IMG/VR virus record: IMGVR_UViG_3300025120_000138 | Span: 1 to 42,939 of that record | From: a virus | Reading direction: 5' to 3' (one strand) | DNA: 42,939 nucleotides | In this document: positions 34,821 to 42,939 of the stretch, in pieces | How the letters are laid out: each line of letters starts with the position of its first letter | How positions within the stretch are numbered: the stretch's first letter is position 1 | Translations under genes and position numbers: made by a program | The notes under the pieces: generated by a model | What the model was told of the DNA's origin: nothing | The model's input: only the letters and a program-made list of their open reading frames with translations | Databases searched by the model: none

Positions 34821-35691
34821 AGGATTTATTACACTAGGCATCGACACTGATGAAGATAAAATTAAACACTGTTATACATTAGCTTGTAGTCTAAAAATAA
34901 TCGATCCTAATGCTGAAATTTGTTTAGTAGTTGACAAAGGTCGATTAGATATGATAAGTGATTATTACTCACATGTTTTCGACTATATAGTTGAATTACC
35001 ATACGGCAATAGTGCATACAAAGATGGCTTCCATGGCATGAATTTATGGCAACTTTATCATTGTACACCTTTTGATGAAACTATATATTTAGATTACGAT
35101 ACAATACTAATTAATATTGATTTAGATACTCTGTGGGAACTAATGGCAACCAATGACATAAGTTTTCCAGTAAATGCTAATAATTATAAGGGATTTTCTG
35201 CCGCCCGACATTTAAGATTCGAATATGAAATACAGTATAAACTTCCTAAATTGTATTACAATATAATATACTGGAAACAAAAATCTGCACTAGCCATTGA
35301 ATGGTTTAAAATGGCAGATCCAGTCTTGCAGAACTGGAGAGATGTATACAGCAAAGTGTTTACTGATAAAAAACCGCAAGACTTTGAAAAGAATGTTTTG
35401 TGTAATCTAGTAACACATTTCTTAGATTTAGAATTAGATACAAGAATTTTTTTAAATAATCATACAGATCTACATAGATTTTCGCATGGAATATTTAACG
35501 AAGATGTACCAGAACGATGGACTGAGTTTATGAATACTTGGGTAACCAATCATCAGAAGATACAAATAGAAAACTATATACTACCTAGTGGAATTATTCA
35601 CTACAGCGACGAAACATTTTTAACCGATGAAGTAATGCATGTCTACAGAACCAAGTTTATTACAGACTCTAAAAAAAGAAAAAGCACCTAA
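34813..35691 (+). CDS. GT-A-like glycosyltransferase (DxD type), second
   Basis: A 292-residue protein with the same architecture as its upstream neighbour: RGFITLGIDTDEDKIKHCYT at the N-terminus, AEICLVVDKGRLDMIS, then CTPFDETIYLDYDTILIN with D94-Y-D96 as the DxD motif, and an IHYSDETFLT segment near the end. The two may be old duplicates that now transfer different sugars. Its 3' end overlaps the next gene by 53 nt in another frame, which is the longest overlap in this operon. Confidence 0.65.
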   Translation: MSRGFITLGIDTDEDKIKHCYTLACSLKIIDPNAEICLVVDKGRLDMISDYYSHVFDYIVELPYGNSAYKDGFHGMNLWQLYHCTPFDETIYLDYDTILINIDLDTLWELMATNDISFPVNANNYKGFSAARHLRFEYEIQYKLPKLYYNIIYWKQKSALAIEWFKMADPVLQNWRDVYSKVFTDKKPQDFEKNVLCNLVTHFLDLELDTRIFLNNHTDLHRFSHGIFNEDVPERWTEFMNTWVTNHQKIQIENYILPSGIIHYSDETFLTDEVMHVYRTKFITDSKKRKST

Positions 35692-36646
35692 AAAGTGGTG
35701 CGTCTACTATGACGACGATACAGGCGAAGTTATAACAGTCACTAATCGTGTCATTGATGATATTAAGTCACCTCATTTTTTTACAGAAAATGATGATGCT
35801 CGAAAAATTCTTATGGGTATTAGCGACCCTAAAAAATTCTCTATACTTGAAACAGACGATGGATTTATATTAGGAGAAAAATCAGCAGTATTGCGTATCA
35901 AAGAAGCTGAACAGTCTCTTAGTATGATTCCTGTTAATGATAAAACCAAAGCAGATGTGAATATTATTATGTATGTCAACAGTTGGAAAATGGAAGTAAA
36001 TTTTGATCAAGACACACTTTATAAGATGACTGGTAAACGCTATTTTAAACAAGCAACAATTAATCCAGAGAAAGATGGAAAATACGACAACATTACATTA
36101 TACATTATTAAAGATAAAGATCCTAACTTCTTAATTAAAAAAATTGATATTGATCCGGGCGAACTTATTGAACAAGGGTACTTGCTATTTGATATGAGTG
36201 CATTTAGAAATGTTTGCGGACTTGGAGAAATGAGTATCTTAACAAAGAAAATCTTTAAGACTTATCGTGTTACAAAGAAAGCAACATTTGTTGGTGCTGA
36301 TTATACAAGCAGACGTAGCCTCAGAAGGAGGCATATTGTTCCACAGATAAGTAATGAGGAAGTGTTGTGTGATTTTACTATAATACCGCAAGAGCAATCG
36401 TTCAGTATGAGAAGCAATTTTAAGGACCCAACAACAGTTAAAATTTATCATGATGTAGGTTTATATGTGACAGATAAAAATGATCCTAACAGACTATTGG
36501 GAACATTGGTTTTACCTAAGTCAGCTGTCGGTTATAACTCTACTGTAGAAGTTGAATCTGACTTAGATCTTACTAACAGTGCATTTCTATTAAGAGAAGA
36601 AAACAGAACTATAACATTCGACATAACAGAGGAATCGCCAGTATGA
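35639..36646 (+). CDS. Hypothetical protein, 335 aa, in glycosyltransferase operon
   Basis: Not recognised. The N-terminal 70 residues (KKWCVYYDDDTGEVITVTNR, then SPHFFTENDDARKILMG) look like a small beta/alpha domain. The rest is largely beta-rich, with two probable sandwiches: about 105-200 (NIIMYVNSWKMEVNF ... YDNITLYIIKDKDP) and about 245-335 (SFSMRSNFKDPTTVKIYHDV ... STVEVESDLDL), separated by a basic SRRSLRRRH segment near residue 222. That layout would suit a structural or carbohydrate-binding protein. The only ATG that keeps the N-terminal domain is at 35639, inside the preceding gene. It overlaps the next gene by 4 nt. Confidence 0.6.
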   Translation: MSTEPSLLQTLKKEKAPKKWCVYYDDDTGEVITVTNRVIDDIKSPHFFTENDDARKILMGISDPKKFSILETDDGFILGEKSAVLRIKEAEQSLSMIPVNDKTKADVNIIMYVNSWKMEVNFDQDTLYKMTGKRYFKQATINPEKDGKYDNITLYIIKDKDPNFLIKKIDIDPGELIEQGYLLFDMSAFRNVCGLGEMSILTKKIFKTYRVTKKATFVGADYTSRRSLRRRHIVPQISNEEVLCDFTIIPQEQSFSMRSNFKDPTTVKIYHDVGLYVTDKNDPNRLLGTLVLPKSAVGYNSTVEVESDLDLTNSAFLLREENRTITFDITEESPV

Positions 36647-37620
36647 CAACAATACCAATAACAGAATTTGACATTGTATACATTAGCTATGATGAACCAA
36701 ACGCAGAACAAAACTATGCAAATCTATTAGAAAAATGCCCGTGGGCAAAACGTAGCCATGGAGTATGGGGCAGTGATGCGGCACACAAAGCGGCGGCGGC
36801 AATGAGTGATACAGATAGATTTGTAACTGTAGATGCTGACAACATTGTCAGAGAAGACTTTTTTAATGTTGAATTGAATATGGACAGGATTAAAGATACA
36901 GATGTAATTAGTTGGGCAGGTAAAAATGCTGTAAATGGATTAGTATATGGCAATGGTGGCATCAAGTGTTGGCCCGTAGACGTAGTAAACAAAATGCGTA
37001 CACACGAAGCCGCACCAGAAAGTGATAAAGCCGCACAGGTTGACTTTTGTTGGAATATACAATATGTGCAAATGAATAATATCTATTGTGATGTTGCTAA
37101 CAATGCTAGTCCTCTACAAGCATGGAGAGCAGGTTTCCGTGAAGGTGTAAAGATGGGACTAGAAGGCGGAGATGTCGTTGAGGCAAAAAATCTTAAAAAA
37201 ATCTTTGAAGAAAATTACAAAAGGCTATTAGTATGGATGAGTGTAGGCGAAGATGCAACAAACGGTTTATGGGCAATTTATGGTGCAAGACTAGGTTGTC
37301 ATATGACCAATGTTGAAAGACGCAAGTGGGACTGGCGTAATGTGAGAGATTTTGATTGGTTAACTAACTTTTTTAATACAGAATTATTTCCTGAGTTTGA
37401 AGACGGAACTGAAATGTGTGTGAACACTGGAGTAACATGGGATTGGGATAAACTTAAAAAGAAAACAGTAGAACTTGGTGCAGATCTTCGCGGTGAGCTA
37501 GATTTAGAAATTTCAGATATGGACAAAGTTGGTAGTAGATTCTTTAAGAAGGTTTATAAAAATCCACACAGACTTGGTGCAATGGTTAGAGAAAACCAAG
37601 TTGATGACAGTATCGAATAA
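36643..37620 (+). CDS. Glycosyltransferase-like protein (GT-A, DADN motif)
   Basis: A 325-residue protein starting ITEFDIVYISYDEPNAEQNY, a signature of a sugar-transferase-like family frequent in marine T4-like phages. HGVWGSDAAHKAA and TDRFVTVDADNIV follow, with D64-A-D66 as the DxD; then GNGGIKCWPVDVV, and QVDFCWNIQYVQMN. The C-terminal half has conserved Trp/Asp segments (RRKWDWRNVRDFDWL) and a GVTWDWDKLKKK stretch. It differs from the two glycosyltransferases upstream and probably has another donor or acceptor. The next gene starts inside its last 17 nt. Confidence 0.65.
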   Translation: MTTIPITEFDIVYISYDEPNAEQNYANLLEKCPWAKRSHGVWGSDAAHKAAAAMSDTDRFVTVDADNIVREDFFNVELNMDRIKDTDVISWAGKNAVNGLVYGNGGIKCWPVDVVNKMRTHEAAPESDKAAQVDFCWNIQYVQMNNIYCDVANNASPLQAWRAGFREGVKMGLEGGDVVEAKNLKKIFEENYKRLLVWMSVGEDATNGLWAIYGARLGCHMTNVERRKWDWRNVRDFDWLTNFFNTELFPEFEDGTEMCVNTGVTWDWDKLKKKTVELGADLRGELDLEISDMDKVGSRFFKKVYKNPHRLGAMVRENQVDDSIE

Positions 37621-38377
37621 ATCTACAGTACTGGTTACTGGCGGATTTGATCCTCTACACAGTGGACATATAGCATATTTCAAAGCCGCTAGAGCATTAG
37701 GCGACAAGCTAGTCGTTGGTGTAAACAGTGACGAATGGCTAATGCGTAAAAAAGGAAAAGCGTTCATGCCTTTTGCAGAACGTGCGTCAATTATCAGAGA
37801 ATTAGAAGTAGTAGATAAAATAATTGGATTTGATGATAGTGATGATACAGCGAATCAAGGAATATTTTTAGCACTATGTACCAACGCTGGTAAATTAATA
37901 TTTGCAAATGGTGGAGATAGAAGCAATACTACAACTCCAGAATACGAAGAGTACGGTAATCATCCAGATGTAGAATTTGCATTTGGAGTTGGCGGCAATG
38001 ATAAAAAGAATTCAAGCAGTTGGATATTAGATGAATGGCGGACACAAAAGACTGAACGTGAATGGGGTTACTGGCGTGTATTAGATGATAAGAAAACTAT
38101 AAAAGTAAAAGAATTAGTTATTAACCCAGGAGCTAGTTTAAGCGACCAGAAACATAAAATGAGAAGTGAACATTGGTATGTGTTAAAAGGTGATGTTACA
38201 ATTAACTTAGAATTTCCCAATGGAGACTGGCAAATACAAATGCTAACTGAACACACAAACTTTGTGATACAGAATAATTGGTGGCATAAAGTAACCAACG
38301 AAGGTGATAAATCTGCACATATATTAGAAGTACAATATGGTGAAAATTGTATTGAAGAGGACATCATAAGACGATGA
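37604..38377 (+). CDS. Fusion: HxGH cytidylyltransferase domain + mannose-6-P isomerase-type cupin
   Basis: Two enzyme-type domains in 257 residues. Residues 1-135 are a nucleotidyltransferase of the RfaE/glycerol-3-phosphate cytidylyltransferase type: VLVTGGFDPLHSGHIAYF with H19-S-G-H22, LVVGVNSDEWL, a KG-FMPFAERASII segment and FANGGDRSN. Residues about 150-257 match the cupin of type II phosphomannose isomerases: WGYWRVLDDKKTIKVKELVI, then Q182-K-H184 and RSEHW (187-191) as metal ligands, and HILEVQYGENCIEEDIIRR. The fusion suggests a sugar-phosphate activating step coupled to ketose/aldose isomerisation. The start at ATG 37604 is chosen because it directly precedes the first strand; the ATG at 37529 would add 25 residues read from the previous gene. 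Confidence 0.8.
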   Translation: MTVSNKSTVLVTGGFDPLHSGHIAYFKAARALGDKLVVGVNSDEWLMRKKGKAFMPFAERASIIRELEVVDKIIGFDDSDDTANQGIFLALCTNAGKLIFANGGDRSNTTTPEYEEYGNHPDVEFAFGVGGNDKKNSSSWILDEWRTQKTEREWGYWRVLDDKKTIKVKELVINPGASLSDQKHKMRSEHWYVLKGDVTINLEFPNGDWQIQMLTEHTNFVIQNNWWHKVTNEGDKSAHILEVQYGENCIEEDIIRR

Positions 38378-39834
38378 CAAACACAAACAATTACGAACTT
38401 GATCCAGATCCGGAAACAGCCGCACAACTAGTAAAGCCAAAACTTGCTGAAATAAGTGATAGTATGTGTATGGCTAAATGGTTGTGGACCAGTATTCATT
38501 TAACCAATGGAACAACTAATAGTTGCTACCTACCTCCTATACATAAAATTAATGCAGAAGATCTAAAAAATAATCCAAAAGCATTACACAATACACCAGA
38601 GAAAAAAGAACAACGAGCTATGATGCTCAAAGGAGAACAACCTAGCGGGTGTGACTACTGTTGGAATATTGAAAAGATGGATCGTAATTTTAATAGTGAT
38701 AGACACTATCGAAGTAGCGAACCTTGGGCACAAGCTGGTTGGAAAGATGTATTAGAAAAAGGTGCAGATGGCGATATAGAACCTACAAGCATGGAGATCA
38801 ATTTTAATCATGCTTGCAACTTAGCATGTAGTTATTGTAGTCCGCATCTAAGCAGTAAGTGGGCAGAAGATATTGAACAAAATGGACCTTATCCAACCAA
38901 AGTACCTCACAATAGCATTGACTACTTTAAACAAATAGGACAATATCCTATTAAAAATAGAGATCACAATCCTTATGTAGATGCATTTTGGGAATGGTGG
39001 CCGGAACTTTATCCAAAACTAAAAAACTTTAGAATGACAGGCGGAGAACCGCTCATGGATAAAAATACATTCAAAGTTTTAGATCATGTTATTGACAATG
39101 GCAGAGACGATTTAGAAATGGCTGTAACTACAAATTGTAGTGTACCTGATAAATTGTGGAATAACTTTGTTGATAAAGTAAGTTTCATAAGTGAGTATAA
39201 AAAACTAAAACGTTTTCGTATGTTTGTTAGTGTAGATGGATGGGGTAGACAAGCTGAATATATGCGTCATGGATTAGACTTTGATCGCATGTGGAACAAT
39301 GTAAATAATTATCTAACCAGAGTGGACGAAGGATTGGTAACGTTTATTGTAACGTTCAACATGCTTAGTTTACCTAGCATACAACGTTTAATGGAAGGTA
39401 TATTAGAATTACAGCGTATTCACAATGTAACAAAAAGTAGAAGAGATGATAGTGGTAAAATTGTAGTATATGGTCACAGTAAAGTATTTTTGGATACACC
39501 TATGTTAAGACATCCGGAGTGGCAAAGTTTACAGCTTACGCCTAAGAGTCATTGGTATCTTGCTGACGAGTGTTTAGCATTTATGAAAGAGAATCAAGAT
39601 AGACATAGGGCAAGTAGATGGATAGGATTCAAACCACATCAAATTGAAAGATTTGATCGTAGTATTGAATTTATGAAGCAAGGATTTGATAACGACCAGC
39701 AGAAACAAGATGCGGAAGAAAATTTTGTTAGATTCTTTGGAGCACATGACTACAGACGTAAAACAGATTTTAGTCATACATTTCCGGAGTTTGCACAGTT
39801 GTTCTTAGATTGGAAAGAAAAGCATAATGTTTAA
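38374..39834 (+). CDS. Radical SAM protein with N-terminal SPASM/twitch-like Cys cluster (1st of 4)
   Basis: A 486-residue radical SAM enzyme. The SAM/[4Fe-4S] motif C148-N-L-A-C152-S-Y-C155 lies in the middle, followed by the MTGGEPLMDK segment (about 220) that binds SAM. Ahead of it, residues about 29-110 hold CMAKW..., TNSCYLPP and GCDYCWNIE, an extra Cys cluster like the auxiliary-cluster motif of SPASM/twitch proteins, here on the N-terminal side. Related proteins use SAM radical chemistry on peptides or sugars. The substrate is unknown. It overlaps the fused nucleotidyltransferase-cupin gene by 4 nt and the next radical SAM gene by 8 nt. Confidence 0.8.
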   Translation: MTNTNNYELDPDPETAAQLVKPKLAEISDSMCMAKWLWTSIHLTNGTTNSCYLPPIHKINAEDLKNNPKALHNTPEKKEQRAMMLKGEQPSGCDYCWNIEKMDRNFNSDRHYRSSEPWAQAGWKDVLEKGADGDIEPTSMEINFNHACNLACSYCSPHLSSKWAEDIEQNGPYPTKVPHNSIDYFKQIGQYPIKNRDHNPYVDAFWEWWPELYPKLKNFRMTGGEPLMDKNTFKVLDHVIDNGRDDLEMAVTTNCSVPDKLWNNFVDKVSFISEYKKLKRFRMFVSVDGWGRQAEYMRHGLDFDRMWNNVNNYLTRVDEGLVTFIVTFNMLSLPSIQRLMEGILELQRIHNVTKSRRDDSGKIVVYGHSKVFLDTPMLRHPEWQSLQLTPKSHWYLADECLAFMKENQDRHRASRWIGFKPHQIERFDRSIEFMKQGFDNDQQKQDAEENFVRFFGAHDYRRKTDFSHTFPEFAQLFLDWKEKHNV

Positions 39835-41509
39835 AAATATTGATTACTATACTGAACGTGACGTAATGAAAAAAGTGTACGGCTGTGATACCATGTGTAC
39901 AGCAAAGTTTTTAAGTAGTACAATATATTTACAAACAGGTGAAACACACAGTTGTTATCATCCGTTACCTCATAAAATTCCATTAGCGGAAATTAAAAAG
40001 AATCCGAGTGCATTACACAATACACAGTTTAAAAAAGACAGAAGAGAACAAATGCTTAAAGGTAATAGACCTAGCGAATGTAACTACTGTTGGCGTGTTG
40101 AAGCAATGGGCGAAGAACACATAAGTGATAGGATTATAAAAAGTAAAAACGAAACACTGCTAACACCCGAAGCACACAAAATTATATTAGAAAATGGTTG
40201 GAAACATGATTACAATCCTACATACTTAGAAATAAGTTTTGGCAATGAGTGCAACATGCGGTGTGCATACTGTCATCCTAAGGCTAGCAGTGCTTGGATG
40301 AAAGAGATGCAACTAAACGGACCACTGGAAAATGCAGAACACTTACAAGTGGTAGAACAAGAAATTTACGAAGAAACAAGCAATCCTTATGTAGATGCAT
40401 TTTGGGAATGGTGGCCTAGTCTGAGAAAAGATCTCAAAGTAATTAGGGTAACTGGCGGTGAACCATTACTACAGCAAAACGTATGGAAATGGCTAGACAT
40501 GTTAGAACAGTCAGACGATTGTAAAGATATGATTTTTCAACTCAATACTAACCTAAATGTTAAAAACAAACTTGTACATAGGTTAATACAAAAAGTTGAT
40601 AAGTTACTCAAAGATAAAAAAATAAAAAAGTTTGCAGTATTTACTAGTGTTGAAAGTTGGGGCGATCAAGCCGCATATGCTAGGAATGGATTAGACTTAG
40701 AATTATTTGAAACAAACTTAGAAAGTATAATGAGAGGACTAGAACATCACGACGAGCATCTTTTTAGTGGTGTTAAGATAATGAATACATTCAATATACT
40801 AAGTGTTACAAGCTACGTCAAGTTCTTAGAAAAAATAAGATACTGGAGAGGTAAGTTACACAACAGAGCATATTGTCCTAAGATTACATTTGATATTCCA
40901 CACTGTACAGAACCAAATCAGTTTTCATTGATAGGGTTACCAGATGATTACGAAAGTTATTTTGAGTATATTACTGAATATTTTGCAGAATGGAGTTGGG
41001 CAAATAATCAAGACAAATATACAAAACATCACCATGATACAGTTTGGAGTAATTACTTTAGTAAAGAAGAAGTTAAAATGTGGGATAGGGTAATTAGCTA
41101 TTGGCACAGTATTGTAGAACAAAGAGGAAAAGTAAGACAAACTGATGAGAATCAATATCTACAGTGTAGACAAATTGATGATGCTAGAAGAAATTTTATA
41201 CTGTTTATCAAAGCAACAGATAAAAGAAGAGGTACTCACTTTAAACAAGTATTCCCTGAAATGAGCCAGTATTACGATTTGTGTGCTACATTAGAAGATA
41301 TTAAAAACATTGAATATAATAATGAATGTAAGCAATACCTAATGAAAGATACTATAGATGGAACCGCTGTAGAGTTTCATTGGGACGATGATTTTGTTTG
41401 GCAACACCCAAAGCTAGCAAAAAGTATTTTAAATTGGCGGCGTATTAGAAACTTACCTACAAAAATTTATGACAAAGATGAACTCAAGGATCAGATAGGC
41501 TATGTCTAA
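39827..41509 (+). CDS. Radical SAM protein with N-terminal SPASM/twitch-like Cys cluster (2nd of 4)
   Basis: A 560-residue paralogue of the previous protein. The motif is C142-N-M-R-C146-A-Y-C149, then VTGGEPLLQQ near residue 208. The N-terminal cluster is conserved (CDTMCTAKFL, HSCYHPLPHK, ECNYCWRVE). Both proteins share NPYVDAFWEWWP between the motifs, which is not part of the basic radical SAM fold and suggests a common partner or substrate. This one has an extra C-terminal part of about 70 residues ending in NWRRIRNLPTKIYDKDELK. Start by ATG 8 nt inside the preceding gene. Confidence 0.8.
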   Translation: MFKNIDYYTERDVMKKVYGCDTMCTAKFLSSTIYLQTGETHSCYHPLPHKIPLAEIKKNPSALHNTQFKKDRREQMLKGNRPSECNYCWRVEAMGEEHISDRIIKSKNETLLTPEAHKIILENGWKHDYNPTYLEISFGNECNMRCAYCHPKASSAWMKEMQLNGPLENAEHLQVVEQEIYEETSNPYVDAFWEWWPSLRKDLKVIRVTGGEPLLQQNVWKWLDMLEQSDDCKDMIFQLNTNLNVKNKLVHRLIQKVDKLLKDKKIKKFAVFTSVESWGDQAAYARNGLDLELFETNLESIMRGLEHHDEHLFSGVKIMNTFNILSVTSYVKFLEKIRYWRGKLHNRAYCPKITFDIPHCTEPNQFSLIGLPDDYESYFEYITEYFAEWSWANNQDKYTKHHHDTVWSNYFSKEEVKMWDRVISYWHSIVEQRGKVRQTDENQYLQCRQIDDARRNFILFIKATDKRRGTHFKQVFPEMSQYYDLCATLEDIKNIEYNNECKQYLMKDTIDGTAVEFHWDDDFVWQHPKLAKSILNWRRIRNLPTKIYDKDELKDQIGYV

Positions 41510-42788
41510 GCTGTTACATAGTAAAAACTTTTGTATGGCACCTTGGATAACAATGCATCTTTGGCCCAGTGGGGAAGCGTTTCCTTGTTGTGTTGTATTG
41601 CCAGATGAAGATAAACCTTTCAGTGGAAAGTTAGGAAATATCAGAGACAATAGTATATCTGATTTGTGGAATAGCAGTCTAATGAAAGAGTTGCGTGTTA
41701 ATATGCTTGCTGACAAGCCAAGTCAAACTTGTGAACGTTGCATACAACAAGAACAAGCAGGTAATCAATACACACTAAGACGAGAACTAAACCAAAACTT
41801 TGCAGATTACTTTCACAGGACAAAAGCTACTAATGCAGATGGAAGTCACGACGATCCAAAAATATACTATTGGGATGTTAGATTTAATAATCTTTGTAAT
41901 CTAAGATGTTTGAGTTGTAGTGTAAAATTTAGCAGTAGTTGGTATCAAGACAGTATCAAAAGACACGAGTATGATGGACCTGCACTACTACAATTACCCA
42001 AGAGTTTTTGGAAACAAGCACTCCCTTTAATAGGTGAAGTCAAACATGCTTATTTTGCAGGTGGCGAACCTCTAATGACCAAAGAGCATTATGAGATGTT
42101 AGACACATGGATTGAGTTAGGCAATACTGATTTAAAAATAAGTTATACAACCAATTTTACACAAACTAGATTAGGTAAACGTTATATATTTGATTACTGG
42201 AATAATTTCAGTAATGTACATGTGGGTGCTAGTTTAGATGATAATTGGCAACGTGCAGAATATTTGCGTAAAGATACAATATGGACTGATATTATAAAAA
42301 ATCGTAAAGAGATGATCAGAGAAAGTCCTAATACTAGATTCTTTTTAAGCAGTACTATTAGCATCTTTAATGCACTACATTGGCCTGATTTTCACAAAGA
42401 ATGGATAGAAGAAGGTCTAATAGATCCTATCGAGTTTAACCTCACATTGCTCACACATCCTGAGTATTTGAGTATGACTGTTATGCCAAAAGAATTTAAA
42501 AAACGTGTTGAGAAGCGTTGGATTGAACATCAAGAATATATTGAACGTGCATTTAAAATAGCACATCCGGACTGGCAGTATGATCCTTTAATAGTACAAA
42601 GTATGATTGACGGATTGCTTAAATATCTATGGAGCGAAGATAATTCTCAACTCATTGACAGGTTTCATGATGAACAACGTTGGATGGATAAGATCCGTAA
42701 TAACGATTGCTATGAAGTCTATACTGAGTTGGAAGGACTTAAAGAATACGGTGATCACTATGAGAAAGTGGTTAACAGAGGATGGTAA
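41502..42788 (+). CDS. Radical SAM protein with N-terminal SPASM/twitch-like Cys cluster (3rd of 4)
   Basis: A 428-residue member, more divergent. The N-terminal cluster reads NFCMAPWITMHLWPSGEAFP-CC, then TCERCIQQE near residue 76; the SAM motif is C132-N-L-R-C136-L-S-C139; AGGEPLMTKE follows near residue 188. The CMAPW...H..P.G..FPCC pattern is closer to typical SPASM proteins than in the first two. It overlaps its neighbours by 8 nt and 1 nt (TAATG). Confidence 0.8.
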   Translation: MSKLLHSKNFCMAPWITMHLWPSGEAFPCCVVLPDEDKPFSGKLGNIRDNSISDLWNSSLMKELRVNMLADKPSQTCERCIQQEQAGNQYTLRRELNQNFADYFHRTKATNADGSHDDPKIYYWDVRFNNLCNLRCLSCSVKFSSSWYQDSIKRHEYDGPALLQLPKSFWKQALPLIGEVKHAYFAGGEPLMTKEHYEMLDTWIELGNTDLKISYTTNFTQTRLGKRYIFDYWNNFSNVHVGASLDDNWQRAEYLRKDTIWTDIIKNRKEMIRESPNTRFFLSSTISIFNALHWPDFHKEWIEEGLIDPIEFNLTLLTHPEYLSMTVMPKEFKKRVEKRWIEHQEYIERAFKIAHPDWQYDPLIVQSMIDGLLKYLWSEDNSQLIDRFHDEQRWMDKIRNNDCYEVYTELEGLKEYGDHYEKVVNRGW

Positions 42789-42939
42789 TGGACGATAAAA
42801 AGTATAATCTAACTGAGAGCAAGTTCTTTTGTATGGCTCCGTGGATTCATATGCATGTATGGCCCAATGGTCGTGCATTTCCTTGTTGTCTAGCTGATCC
42901 TGCTAAAGGCGATTACGGAAATACAAATCAAAGTACACT
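42788..42939 (+). CDS. Radical SAM protein, N-terminal part only (4th of 4; cut by window end)
   Basis: Starts at the ATG overlapping the previous stop (TAATG) and runs off the right edge after 50 codons. FFCMAPWIHMHVWPNGRAFP-CC repeats the N-terminal Cys cluster of the third gene almost exactly, so it is very probably a fourth paralogue. The catalytic part lies outside the window. Confidence 0.7.
   Translation, partial: MDDKKYNLTESKFFCMAPWIHMHVWPNGRAFPCCLADPAKGDYGNTNQST

Noticed and set aside
37529-37603. Upstream ATG adding 25 residues to the nucleotidyltransferase-cupin fusion
   Set aside because: The extra residues are read out of frame from the previous gene and precede the first Rossmann strand; ATG 37604 gives a normal start for the family.

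Overview
The window is part of the genome of an AT-rich, T4-like contractile-tailed phage (myovirus). The evidence is a set of T4-type hallmark genes: recombination nuclease subunits gp46 and gp47, late sigma factor gp55, and baseplate proteins resembling gp26, gp48/54, gp53, gp5, gp25, gp6 and gp7. Several late-type promoters (TATAAATA or one-base variants) precede virion genes. The low GC content, the gene families (glycosyltransferases, twitch/SPASM-type radical SAM proteins, HxGH nucleotidyltransferases) and the large baseplate proteins suggest a marine phage related to cyanophages or SAR11 phages. No photosynthesis genes, tRNA genes or CRISPR arrays were seen, so the host cannot be fixed from this window.

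Layout. 1-1728 (minus) is the start of a long tape-measure-like protein that runs off the left edge. 1729-1791 is a divergent late-promoter region. 1792-2861 (plus) encodes a gp26-like protein with a T9 slippery run and a -1 frame extension, which looks like a tail-assembly chaperone pair made by frameshifting. 2862-3255 has no gene but contains a probable terminator and a strongly structured stretch that may be an undescribed RNA. 3256-8724 (minus) is an early/middle block: GIY-YIG endonuclease, a PMM2-type phosphomannomutase-like HAD protein, two small unknowns, gp46, gp47 and gp55. Three good sigma70-type promoters (TTGACA boxes) lie in it.

8825-33492 (plus) is a late virion operon: an HxGH nucleotidyltransferase, tail-tube cap, gp53, a coiled-coil protein with an M15-type peptidase domain, a spike without lysozyme, a possible lysozyme-related protein, gp25, gp6, a giant 3765-residue gp7-position protein, and three fibre/adhesin-type proteins, the last with a Gly/Tyr-rich tip.

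33555 to the right edge (plus) is a compact run of genes, mostly with overlapping ends. It holds a small unknown, three GT-A-like glycosyltransferases, one unknown, a fused cytidylyltransferase-cupin (mannose-6-phosphate isomerase type) protein, and four consecutive radical SAM proteins with an SPASM/twitch-like cysteine cluster N-terminal to the SAM core. Together with the phosphomannomutase-like gene this looks like a phage-encoded sugar activation, sugar transfer and radical modification pathway, placed directly behind the adhesin genes. Its target is unknown; the tail fibre or the host envelope are the natural candidates. This cassette, the candidate structured RNA and the chaperone frameshift are the most interesting parts of the window.
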